From contig JADKEH010000006.1 of the NCBI GenBank assembly GCA_016718155.1, positions 186,001 to 250,000 of the forward strand: DNA of 64,000 nucleotides. Direction: 5' to 3'. The position numbers and the translations under genes are program-made. This DNA is from Candidatus Rhodoferax randersensis. GTDB lineage: Bacteria > Pseudomonadota > Gammaproteobacteria > Burkholderiales > Burkholderiaceae_C. The notes under the pieces were generated by a model. The model was given only the letters and a program-made list of their open reading frames with translations. It was not told the DNA's origin and ran no database searches. Below are positions 42,755 through 50,795 of the stretch, piece by piece (the first letter of the stretch is position 1; the number at the start of each line of letters is the position of its first letter).

Positions 42755-45700
42755 ATGAACATTGTCTCTGTGATTGCCGAGCCCTCCGACGAGTCGCTGG
42801 TTTACGGTGTCAAGTGGGGCGGCGGACCTGTCGGCACACCTGCTCATTTGAGCTACAGCTTCCCGGCACGCGGTGCGGCGTGGGATTACACCCATGCCTA
42901 CACCAACCCAGGTGAGCCGACTCAAGGGTTTTTGCCCTTGTTGGGCACGACGGATCAACAAGCGGTATCGGCCGCACTGGCCAACTGGTCATCCGTGGCG
43001 GGCTTGAGTTTTCAGTGGGTGGATGACGCGTCGGCCGACGGTGCTGATCTGCGCGTGGCCTACACCACCTGGCACATGGGGCCCTACCAACTCGGTGCCG
43101 CGTACTTGCCCAATGTCACCGGCAACGCCGGCGATGTCTGGCTCAATGCGGCACTACGCGACACGGCGCTGGCGGACCTGCAGCCGGGATCGATCGGTTA
43201 CTACACGTTATTGCATGAGCTTGGGCATGCCTTGGGGCTCAAGCATCCCAACACGCCTTCAGACTACTCAGCCAATACCCTGTCAACGCTGGACGACTCG
43301 GTTTTCAATACCGTCATGAGCAGCTACGTCTGGCCCGGTGTGGTGGCGTCGGTCACCGGCAATATTGATCGCTTCCCCAGCACGCCCATGTCACTGGACA
43401 TCGATGCCCTGCAGTTTCTGTACGGACCCAGTGCCAGTGCATCCGACGACGATCTTTACCATTTTGATGCCGCGGGCAAGTACCTCCAAACCCTGTATGA
43501 CACCGGCGGGATGGATACCATTGAACTGAGTGGCTCAATTGGCGGCGAAATCGACTTGCGCGCCGGCCAGTGGAGCCAGTTGGGCGTGGCGGTGCAGATC
43601 AATGGCGGCCAGATCCAGAACCCGGACACGGTTCGCATCCATCACGATACCGTCATCGAAAACGCCACCGGTGGTGACGGCGCGGATCGTTTGATTGGCA
43701 ATGAGGGATCCAACCACCTGCGTGGCCGTGGCGGCGACGACACGCTGATCGGTGGCGCCGGTGCAGACGTCCTGCAAGGTGGGCTGGGTGCCGATACCTT
43801 CGTACTGGATGTCAGCGGGGCCTGCACGATTGAGGATTTCAGTCAGCGCGAGCGGGATCGTTTGGACGTGGGGCCGGTGCTGCGGCAATTCACTGGTTTG
43901 GCGGCCGGCGCCAATCCGTTTGACACTGGGCACCTGTTTTTGGCGCAGGCCGACCAAGACGCCTGGTTGTTGGCCGATCTGGACGGCGCCGCCACGGGCG
44001 CAGCGCCCTATGCCTTGGCGCGCCTGCTGAACACCAGTGCATTGACGGTCACGGCCGATAGTTTTGCCCAAGCGTTCGCGCCCAACGCTGTGGTGGCCAC
44101 TCCGGTCGGGTTTGTGGTGACCGGCTTCTTGATTATTGGCACCACGGGTGACGACGTGTTGCAGGGCGGCCCGCTGAATGACTCCATCCAGGCTAAGGAC
44201 GGCAACGACTTTCTGTATGGCGAGGGGGGCAACGATTTGCTCAACGGCGGCAACGGCGCTGACGAGTTATTCGGTGGAAGCGGCTCAGACATTGCCAGCT
44301 ACGTCGGCCTGTCGACTGACTATGTGATCAGTTCCAGTGTCAGCTCGACCACTGTCACCAAGATTGTTGGCGGCGAGGTGGATGTGCTGCGGGATGTGGA
44401 GCTGATTGAGTTCACCAACACGACCATCACCATCACCACCAACGTGGGCGGCACTTTCACCGGCACTGCCGCCAGCGAGGGCTTTGGCGGCACCGAGTTC
44501 GACGACCAGATGTTCGGCCTCGGTGGCAGCGACACCCTGACCGGCCTGGGTGGCGACGACTACATCGACGGTGGCTCGGGCGCTGACACCCTGATTGGTG
44601 GCTTGGGCAACGACACCTATGTGGTCGATAGCGCTGCGGACGTGATCGTCGAAGCCAGCGGGGCCGGCAGCGGTGACAAGGTGATTGTGCAGTTTGACAA
44701 CTATGTGCTACCGGCTGAGCTGGAGTACCTGGACTTGTCGAACGGTGCGTTTGTTGTCACCGGCAATGCCAAGAACAACCTCATTCGCGGCAACGACAAC
44801 AGCAATCAGATTGACGGCGGGCTCGGCTCGGACCGGATGGAGGGAGGTCGGGGCGCGGACACCTACTACGTGGACAGCAGCGGCGACGTCGTGGTCGAAG
44901 CGGACAACGTCGCCGTCGGCGTGGGCGTGGGACCCCTGCTGACGCTCGATTTGGGTAGCACTATTGACAAGGTCATCTCCCGTGTCAGCGCCACTTTGGG
45001 TCAGTTTGTTGAGCAACTTGAACTGGTCAATGGCGCCGGGCAACTTAGCGGCACGGGCAATGAGCTTGACAATCTGATCACGGGCAATGCCGAGAACAAT
45101 GCCATCACGGGTCTTGGCGGCAATGACACCCTCAACGGTGGTGACGGCGACGATACGCTCAACGGTGGAAGTGGCAATGACACGATCGACGGTGGCGACC
45201 GGCTCGACACGGTGGTGTATTCGGGCGTGCGGGCCAACTATGTGGTCACGCTCAACGAGGCCACGGCGACCTACACCGTGGTGGCGGCGGCCGAGGGCAC
45301 CGACACTGTCAAAAACGTCGAGCGTTTTCAGTTCTCTGACGGGGTGGTGCTGGCGACCAACGTGTTGGTTCCGAGCACGCCACCGAGCGCGCCCACCGGC
45401 AGCGTCACCATCAGCGGCAGCGCCACGCAGGGCCAGACTCTAAGCGCCAACACCCAGACCCTGGCCGATGCCAACGGCCTGGGCACGTTTAGTTACCAAT
45501 GGCTGCGCGCCGGTGCCGCCATTGCCAGTGCGACAGCCAGTAGTTACGCCCTGGCGCAGGCCGATGTGGGCTCCGTGCTCAGTGTTCGGGTCAGTTACGT
45601 GGACGGTGGCGGCACCGCTGAGAGTGTGACTTCGGCTGCCACGTCGGCAGTGGCCAACGTCAACGACGCGCCCAGCGGCACGGTGATTCTGTTTGGCAAC

Positions 45701-46969
45701 GCCAGCCAGGGGTCCACGCTCGGCGCCTCGGTCAGCACACTGGCCGATCCGGACGGTCTGGGTAGTTTGTCTTACCAGTGGTTGCGCGCGGGCGCCGCCA
45801 TCACTGGCGCCACCGGCAATGCCTATGCGGTGACGCAGGCTGACGTGGGCGCGCTGTTGTCGCTGCGAGTGAGCTACACCGACGGCTTTGGCGCGGCGGA
45901 GTCGCTGCTGTCCAGCGCGGTGGTGGCGCAAGCCGACGCCACGGCGCCGGTGGCCATCAGCTTCGCGCCGGCCGACGAGGCGAGCGCCGTGCCCATCGGC
46001 GCCAACTTGGTGGTGACCTATGGCGAGGCGGTACAGCGTGGCGCCGGCGCGCTGGTGCTGAAAACCGCCGCTGGGGTGGCGGTTGAGACTTTTGCGGCGG
46101 GCAACAGCCGTGTCAACGTGGACGGCAGCACGCTCACCGTCGATCCCAGTGCCGAGCTGGCCTTTGGTACCGCTTACCTGTTGGACTTGTCCGCAGACGT
46201 GGTGAAAGATCTGGTGGGCAACCCGTCTACGGCCCTCAGCAGCTACAACTTCACCACTGGCGGCAGCGGCAGCACCAGTTCGGGTGGTGGTGCCAGCGAC
46301 ACCCTGAATGGCAGTGCCGGCAACGACGCGCTGTTTGGCCTGGCTGGCAACGACTTGCTGGTGGGTGGGGCTGGCAACGACAGCCTTGACGGTGGCCCGG
46401 GCGTTGATACGGCGAGCTTCACCGGATTGCGCGCCGCCTACGGTCTGTCCAGCGCGGCGGGGGTGGTCTCGGTCAACAACGGTTCAGGACCGGATGGGCT
46501 CGACACGCTGGTGGCCGTGGAACGCCTGCGGTTCTCCGACAAGCAGGTTGCGGTCGACTTGGGGGTAGCCCAATCGGGTGGCGGCACCGCCTTGCTGATT
46601 GGCGCAGTGCTGGGCCAGCCCGCGCTTGCCGCCAAAAAACCCTTGGTCGGCGCTGTGCTGGACTTGTTTGACCAGGGCTACACCTTGCAGATCCTGTCGG
46701 GCGCGGTGATGCGCTTGGACATCTGGGGCGCGCTGGCAAACAGCGGCGCGGCCAGTGCCAGCAACACGCAGATCGCGAACTACCTGCTCACCACCGTCAA
46801 CGGCACCGCGCCTGACGCCGGCACTCTGAATGCGGCGGTGACGGCATTGGATACTGAAGCCGGTGCGGCGCAGGGCACCTTCCTGTGGCACCTGGCCGAG
46901 TCGGCACAGAACCAGCTTCAGGTCAATCTGGTCGGACTGGCGCAGGTCGGGTTGGAATACAGCGTGTAG
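42755..46969 (+). CDS. RTX protein 1: M10 (serralysin-like) metalloprotease with RTX, Ig-like and shared C-terminal domain
   Basis: 1404 residues, no signal peptide. An M10 catalytic domain is N-terminal: zinc motif HELGHALGLKH at residues 154-164, a Met-turn in NTVMSSYVWPG and MSLDIDALQFLYG. RTX nonapeptide blocks follow (GGDDTLIGGAGADVLQGGLGADTF; GGDDYIDGGSGADTLIGG; GGNDTLNGGDGDDTLNGG). Next come two Ig-like repeats marked by SYQWLRAGAAI, an SbsA-type Ig domain (FAPADEASAVPIGANLVVTYGE) and more RTX. The last ~130 residues (GTALLIGAVLGQ...GLEYSV) are shared with the next four RTX proteins. It should be secreted by a type I system and fold on binding calcium outside. Promoter shared with the divergent FecR-TPR-barrel gene (142-bp gap). 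Confidence 0.92.
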   Translation: MNIVSVIAEPSDESLVYGVKWGGGPVGTPAHLSYSFPARGAAWDYTHAYTNPGEPTQGFLPLLGTTDQQAVSAALANWSSVAGLSFQWVDDASADGADLRVAYTTWHMGPYQLGAAYLPNVTGNAGDVWLNAALRDTALADLQPGSIGYYTLLHELGHALGLKHPNTPSDYSANTLSTLDDSVFNTVMSSYVWPGVVASVTGNIDRFPSTPMSLDIDALQFLYGPSASASDDDLYHFDAAGKYLQTLYDTGGMDTIELSGSIGGEIDLRAGQWSQLGVAVQINGGQIQNPDTVRIHHDTVIENATGGDGADRLIGNEGSNHLRGRGGDDTLIGGAGADVLQGGLGADTFVLDVSGACTIEDFSQRERDRLDVGPVLRQFTGLAAGANPFDTGHLFLAQADQDAWLLADLDGAATGAAPYALARLLNTSALTVTADSFAQAFAPNAVVATPVGFVVTGFLIIGTTGDDVLQGGPLNDSIQAKDGNDFLYGEGGNDLLNGGNGADELFGGSGSDIASYVGLSTDYVISSSVSSTTVTKIVGGEVDVLRDVELIEFTNTTITITTNVGGTFTGTAASEGFGGTEFDDQMFGLGGSDTLTGLGGDDYIDGGSGADTLIGGLGNDTYVVDSAADVIVEASGAGSGDKVIVQFDNYVLPAELEYLDLSNGAFVVTGNAKNNLIRGNDNSNQIDGGLGSDRMEGGRGADTYYVDSSGDVVVEADNVAVGVGVGPLLTLDLGSTIDKVISRVSATLGQFVEQLELVNGAGQLSGTGNELDNLITGNAENNAITGLGGNDTLNGGDGDDTLNGGSGNDTIDGGDRLDTVVYSGVRANYVVTLNEATATYTVVAAAEGTDTVKNVERFQFSDGVVLATNVLVPSTPPSAPTGSVTISGSATQGQTLSANTQTLADANGLGTFSYQWLRAGAAIASATASSYALAQADVGSVLSVRVSYVDGGGTAESVTSAATSAVANVNDAPSGTVILFGNASQGSTLGASVSTLADPDGLGSLSYQWLRAGAAITGATGNAYAVTQADVGALLSLRVSYTDGFGAAESLLSSAVVAQADATAPVAISFAPADEASAVPIGANLVVTYGEAVQRGAGALVLKTAAGVAVETFAAGNSRVNVDGSTLTVDPSAELAFGTAYLLDLSADVVKDLVGNPSTALSSYNFTTGGSGSTSSGGGASDTLNGSAGNDALFGLAGNDLLVGGAGNDSLDGGPGVDTASFTGLRAAYGLSSAAGVVSVNNGSGPDGLDTLVAVERLRFSDKQVAVDLGVAQSGGGTALLIGAVLGQPALAAKKPLVGAVLDLFDQGYTLQILSGAVMRLDIWGALANSGAASASNTQIANYLLTTVNGTAPDAGTLNAAVTALDTEAGAAQGTFLWHLAESAQNQLQVNLVGLAQVGLEYSV
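46572..46969 (+). repeat. ~400-bp C-terminal-domain repeat, copy 1
   Basis: It encodes the shared C-terminal domain of RTX protein 1. It is nearly identical in DNA to the 3' end of RTX gene 2 (about 50362-50758), with only scattered substitutions by eye. More diverged homologues end RTX genes 3, 4 and 5. Confidence 0.85.
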
Positions 46970-46985
46970 CAGTGTGGCAGGCTGC

Positions 46986-47001
46986 GCGCTCCATCGAGCG
47001 C
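46986..47001. terminator. Small hairpin after RTX gene 1
   Basis: GCGCTC and GAGCGC arms with a CATC loop lie 17 bp after the stop codon. No T-run follows, so termination is uncertain. Confidence 0.3.
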
Positions 47002-47147
47002 CGGTATTTCAACTGGAACACTCTGACGAATTCCGCTTTCTTCTCACTTCTTGACGTCGTGTTTGCCGGTCTTTGGAGTAGACTTTGTGCCTCAATGGCG
47101 CTGAGCTGGGTCGATGGGAGCATGAGATCGTGATCGCGACTCGTGGG

Positions 47148-47172
47148 TTGATGTTGTCAACGCCAACATCAA
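47148..47172. promoter_or_regulatory. Perfect 9-bp-arm palindrome upstream of RTX gene 2
   Basis: TTGATGTTG and CAACATCAA are separated by 7 bases, 80 bp before the chosen start. This could be a regulator binding site for RTX gene 2, perhaps for the LuxR-type regulator at 55758; no evidence beyond symmetry. The remainder of the 282-bp gap shows no gene. Confidence 0.4.
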
Positions 47173-47251
47173 GGGGTGGTCATTTCAGAACCCGGCCTAG
47201 CCCATGTTGGCCACCCTCAACAGTTTGAACGTCTCCCTCACGAAGGGCTCC

Positions 47252-50200
47252 ATGGCTGCTCCGATTCTTCTTGCCGACCCCGGTCCTGTCAATTTCGTTG
47301 AAGGCGACAACACCGCCTCAGTTCGAATGCAGGTCGTGCCCGACTTGACCATCACCGATGCCGACAGCGCAAGCTTTGCTTCTGCCACCATCAGTATCAC
47401 AAGTGGATTTCAGAGTGGACAAGATGTATTGCGACGGTCCACCGACCCGTCCGTGGGTAACGTCAGGGGAGTATTTTCAAGCAGCACCGGGGTGCTCACG
47501 CTCACATCCAGTGGGGCCACCGCGACCCTGGCACAGTGGCAGGCCGCATTGCGACTGATCACTTTCGGCAATGACTCTCAGTTTCCAACCGGGGGCAATC
47601 GAACGCTCAGTCTGGTGCTCAACGATGGCACCGACAACAGCTTAGCGATCACCAAGACGATCCTGCTCAGCGCCACCAACGATGCCACGAACCTGGGCGT
47701 TGGACGCGTCACGACCGACTTTGGCAATGACGAAGGGGGAAATGCAATCGCTGTCATGTTGGACGGCGCCATCCTGGTAACCGGCCCTAGTTGGGTCCAG
47801 ACGAGTTCGGGTGGCACCGTTTCATTCGGGTCGGCGCATTACAAGTCAGATGGCAGTCTGGATACCAGCGTGGTTCCCGCTGGCCATCGCACGGCTGAGT
47901 TTGTTGGTGGCGCACAAGGCGCCTACGTATACAACACGACGATCTTGCCGGGCGGGAAGTCGCTGGCCTATGGCTACATCGTCAACGATGGGTCGACCTC
48001 CCCGCCAGATACTCGGTGGGCGATTGCGCGCTACAACGCAGACGGGACTCTGGACGCAAGCTTCGACCTTGACGGAAAACAAACCATTGACTTTCGGAAC
48101 TACTCCGCCGCCAACATTGCGGCTGCTCAGGCTGATGGCAAGCTGTTGGTGGCGGGCGATCACGCCAGGCCCGACGGAGGCAACTTTGACGCTGCCGTGA
48201 TGCGATTCAATGGCGACGGCAGCATCGATACCAGCTTTGGTGTGAGTGGTTTGGTGGACCTCGACTTTGGCGCGACAAAAGGGGGGGGCGTATGGGCGAT
48301 GCTTGCGCTTGCTGATGGCGGAGTGCTGCTTGCGTGTGCCCTCTATGACACCGTCACCAACGGCGGTGAGGTTGGAATGATGCGACTGAATGCCAATGGG
48401 ACTGTGAATGCCAGTTTCCAAAGTGTGATCGTCAACGCGGGCAACTTGCAGAGGGAGTCTCCAAGCGGTTTGAAGCTGCAGACCGACGGCAAGATCGTGA
48501 TGCTCGTGTCCAGCACGGATAGCTCCGGGGCGTACGCAACGGCTCTGTTTCGATTCAACCCGGACGGCAACCTCGACACCAGTTTCAATGGCACTGGCAA
48601 AGTGGAGACTGACTTGCGGATGGCAAGCGAGACGGATGATTCGCTTGCCATTCAGCCGGATGGCAAGTTGGTGCTTGCGGGTTCCGGGAATGGCAATTTC
48701 GTGGTCGCCCGCTACAACACCGATGGCAGCCCTGACGCCACGTTTGGCACCAACGGGAGGGTCGTGTCCGACTTCGGCGCTGCCGAACAAGCCACTGCCG
48801 TCGTGATTAACGCCGATGGCAAGATACTCGTCACTGGCGGTTCCACTGGCAATTTTGCGCTGATCCGCTACAACACCGACGGCAGTGTCGATACCAGCTT
48901 CGGCGTCAGTGCTCTGTTGGAGGTCGGGGCTGGGCAGAGTGTCTTGGTGGATGGCAAGGCCGTCATCACCGATCCGGAGCTGGCGACACTGGGCTACGAC
49001 GGGACATCATTGACGCTGGTGCGCCAAGGTGGTGCCAATGCCAACGATGTCTTTCTTGCGAAACCTGGGGGTAGTCTGGGGCCACTGACCGAGGGCGCCA
49101 GCCTCACGGTGGACTCCACGGTGATGGGAACGGTGGTTACCAATCATGGCGGTACGCTGGCCCTGAGCTTCTCTGGTGGCGCCACTGAGGCCTTGGTGAA
49201 CAGCGTCGCCCGGCAGATCGCCTACAGCAATGGCGTCGACGCGCAGGGTTCATTGATTCAGATGGGCTGGACCTTCAATGATGGCAACACCGGTGGCCAA
49301 GGTCCCGGCGGCGCAGTCACGACTTCTGCCAGTTCTGCTGTTCGCATTGTGGACAGCCCGCCCAGTTTGGTCAGCGTCAGCCCGGTGAATGAAGCCGTGG
49401 CGGTGGCGCTCGACAGCGACATCGTGCTCACCTTCAGCGAGCCGATCACGCGTGGTGAAGGCGTTTTGGTGTTGCGGGACACGGTTGGCAACGTCGTGGA
49501 GAGCTTCAATGCCAGCACCAGCACCAGGCTGACGCTATCGGGCAATACGTTGGCCATCAACCCTAGCGCTGATCTGCTCAACGGCACAGTCTACAGCATC
49601 GAATTTGTCGCCGGTAGCGTGCGCGACCTCACCGGCAACAATTCGGTAAGCAGTCTGGGCTACCACTTCATCACGATCAGCACTGGCGCTTTGATCCTGG
49701 GCACCACCAGCAACGACATCGTTGCCGGCGGGGCCGACAACGACACGCTGGTCGCCAACGCTGGTGACGACGCATTGGATGGTGGCGTCGGAAACGACAT
49801 TCTGGACGGCGGCGTTGGAAGTGACATCTTGCTGGGCGGGTCGGGTAACGACATTCTGCTGGGTGGAGCTGGGGCTGACACCTTGACAGGCGGAACTGGC
49901 GCGGACTTGTACTACGTGGACAGTGCGACGGACCAGGTGGTGGAGGTGGACAACGCCGTGGGGGCTGGGCCGGAGCCGCGTCCTGGGTTGGACCTTGGCA
50001 CCACGGTAGACAAAGTTGTTGCCAGCGTTAACTTCACGTTGACAAGTTTTGTTGAGAACCTGTCCTTGGCCGCCAACAGCGGCAGTCTGGCCGGCACCGG
50101 CAATGCACTGGACAACGTGTTGGTCGGCAACGAGGGGCACAACATATTGATCGGGCTTGGCGGCAACGACCGCCTCGACGGTGGCGACGGCGTGGATACG

Positions 50201-50758
50201 GCCCGCTTCACCGGTCTGCGATCCGCCTACGGTTTGTCCAGCGCGGCGGGCGTGGTCTCGGTCAGCAACGGTTCTGGTCCGGATGGGCTCGATACGCTCG
50301 CCGCCGTTGAGCGCTTGCAGTTTGCCGACACTAAGCTTGCCGTCGACCTGGGCCTTACCCAGTCGGGTGGCGGCACCGCCTTGCTGATTGGCGCAGTGTT
50401 GGGTCAAAGCGCCCTGCCCGCCAAGAAGGCCCTGGTGGGCGCGGTGCTGGATCTGTTTGACCAGGGCTACACCTTGCAGATCCTGTCGGGCGCGGTGATG
50501 CGCTTGGATATCTGGGGCGCGCTGGCCAACGGCGGCGCGGCCAGTGCCAGCAACACGCAGATCGCGAACTACCTGTTCACCACCGTCAACGGCACCGCGC
50601 CTGACGCCGGCACTCTGAATGCGGCGGTGACGGCATTGGATACTGAAGCCGGTGCGGCGCGGGGCACCTTCTTGTGGCACCTGGCCGAGTCGGCACAGAA
50701 CCAGCTCCAGGTCAATCTGGTCGGACTGGCGCAGGTCGGGTTGGAATACAGCGTGTAA
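47252..50758 (+). CDS. RTX protein 2: delta-60 repeat protein with Ig-like, RTX and shared C-terminal domain
   Basis: 1168 residues from ATG 47252, which has AAGGG just upstream; an in-frame ATG at 47204 has no ribosome site. After a cadherin-like opening (DLTITDADSASFASATISI) come about seven delta-60 repeats with the pattern RYNxDGxxDxSF (ARYNADGTLDASF, MRFNGDGSIDTSFG, FRFNPDGNLDTSFNG, RYNTDGSPDATFG). An SbsA-type Ig domain (SVSPVNEAVAVALDSDIVLTF) follows, then RTX repeats (GNDILDGGVGSDILLGGSGND) and the shared C-terminal domain ending GLEYSV. No signal peptide, consistent with type I secretion. Delta-60 repeats probably form a beta-propeller; the biological role is unknown. Confidence 0.88.
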   Translation: MAAPILLADPGPVNFVEGDNTASVRMQVVPDLTITDADSASFASATISITSGFQSGQDVLRRSTDPSVGNVRGVFSSSTGVLTLTSSGATATLAQWQAALRLITFGNDSQFPTGGNRTLSLVLNDGTDNSLAITKTILLSATNDATNLGVGRVTTDFGNDEGGNAIAVMLDGAILVTGPSWVQTSSGGTVSFGSAHYKSDGSLDTSVVPAGHRTAEFVGGAQGAYVYNTTILPGGKSLAYGYIVNDGSTSPPDTRWAIARYNADGTLDASFDLDGKQTIDFRNYSAANIAAAQADGKLLVAGDHARPDGGNFDAAVMRFNGDGSIDTSFGVSGLVDLDFGATKGGGVWAMLALADGGVLLACALYDTVTNGGEVGMMRLNANGTVNASFQSVIVNAGNLQRESPSGLKLQTDGKIVMLVSSTDSSGAYATALFRFNPDGNLDTSFNGTGKVETDLRMASETDDSLAIQPDGKLVLAGSGNGNFVVARYNTDGSPDATFGTNGRVVSDFGAAEQATAVVINADGKILVTGGSTGNFALIRYNTDGSVDTSFGVSALLEVGAGQSVLVDGKAVITDPELATLGYDGTSLTLVRQGGANANDVFLAKPGGSLGPLTEGASLTVDSTVMGTVVTNHGGTLALSFSGGATEALVNSVARQIAYSNGVDAQGSLIQMGWTFNDGNTGGQGPGGAVTTSASSAVRIVDSPPSLVSVSPVNEAVAVALDSDIVLTFSEPITRGEGVLVLRDTVGNVVESFNASTSTRLTLSGNTLAINPSADLLNGTVYSIEFVAGSVRDLTGNNSVSSLGYHFITISTGALILGTTSNDIVAGGADNDTLVANAGDDALDGGVGNDILDGGVGSDILLGGSGNDILLGGAGADTLTGGTGADLYYVDSATDQVVEVDNAVGAGPEPRPGLDLGTTVDKVVASVNFTLTSFVENLSLAANSGSLAGTGNALDNVLVGNEGHNILIGLGGNDRLDGGDGVDTARFTGLRSAYGLSSAAGVVSVSNGSGPDGLDTLAAVERLQFADTKLAVDLGLTQSGGGTALLIGAVLGQSALPAKKALVGAVLDLFDQGYTLQILSGAVMRLDIWGALANGGAASASNTQIANYLFTTVNGTAPDAGTLNAAVTALDTEAGAARGTFLWHLAESAQNQLQVNLVGLAQVGLEYSV
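50362..50758 (+). repeat. ~400-bp C-terminal-domain repeat, copy 2
   Basis: Near-identical to copy 1 at 46572, including the terminal codons for GLEYSV. The pair suggests recent duplication or gene conversion. Confidence 0.85.
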
Positions 50759-50795
50759 CCGGGCACCGGTTGCGTGCAAGACGGGGGGTGATGGC

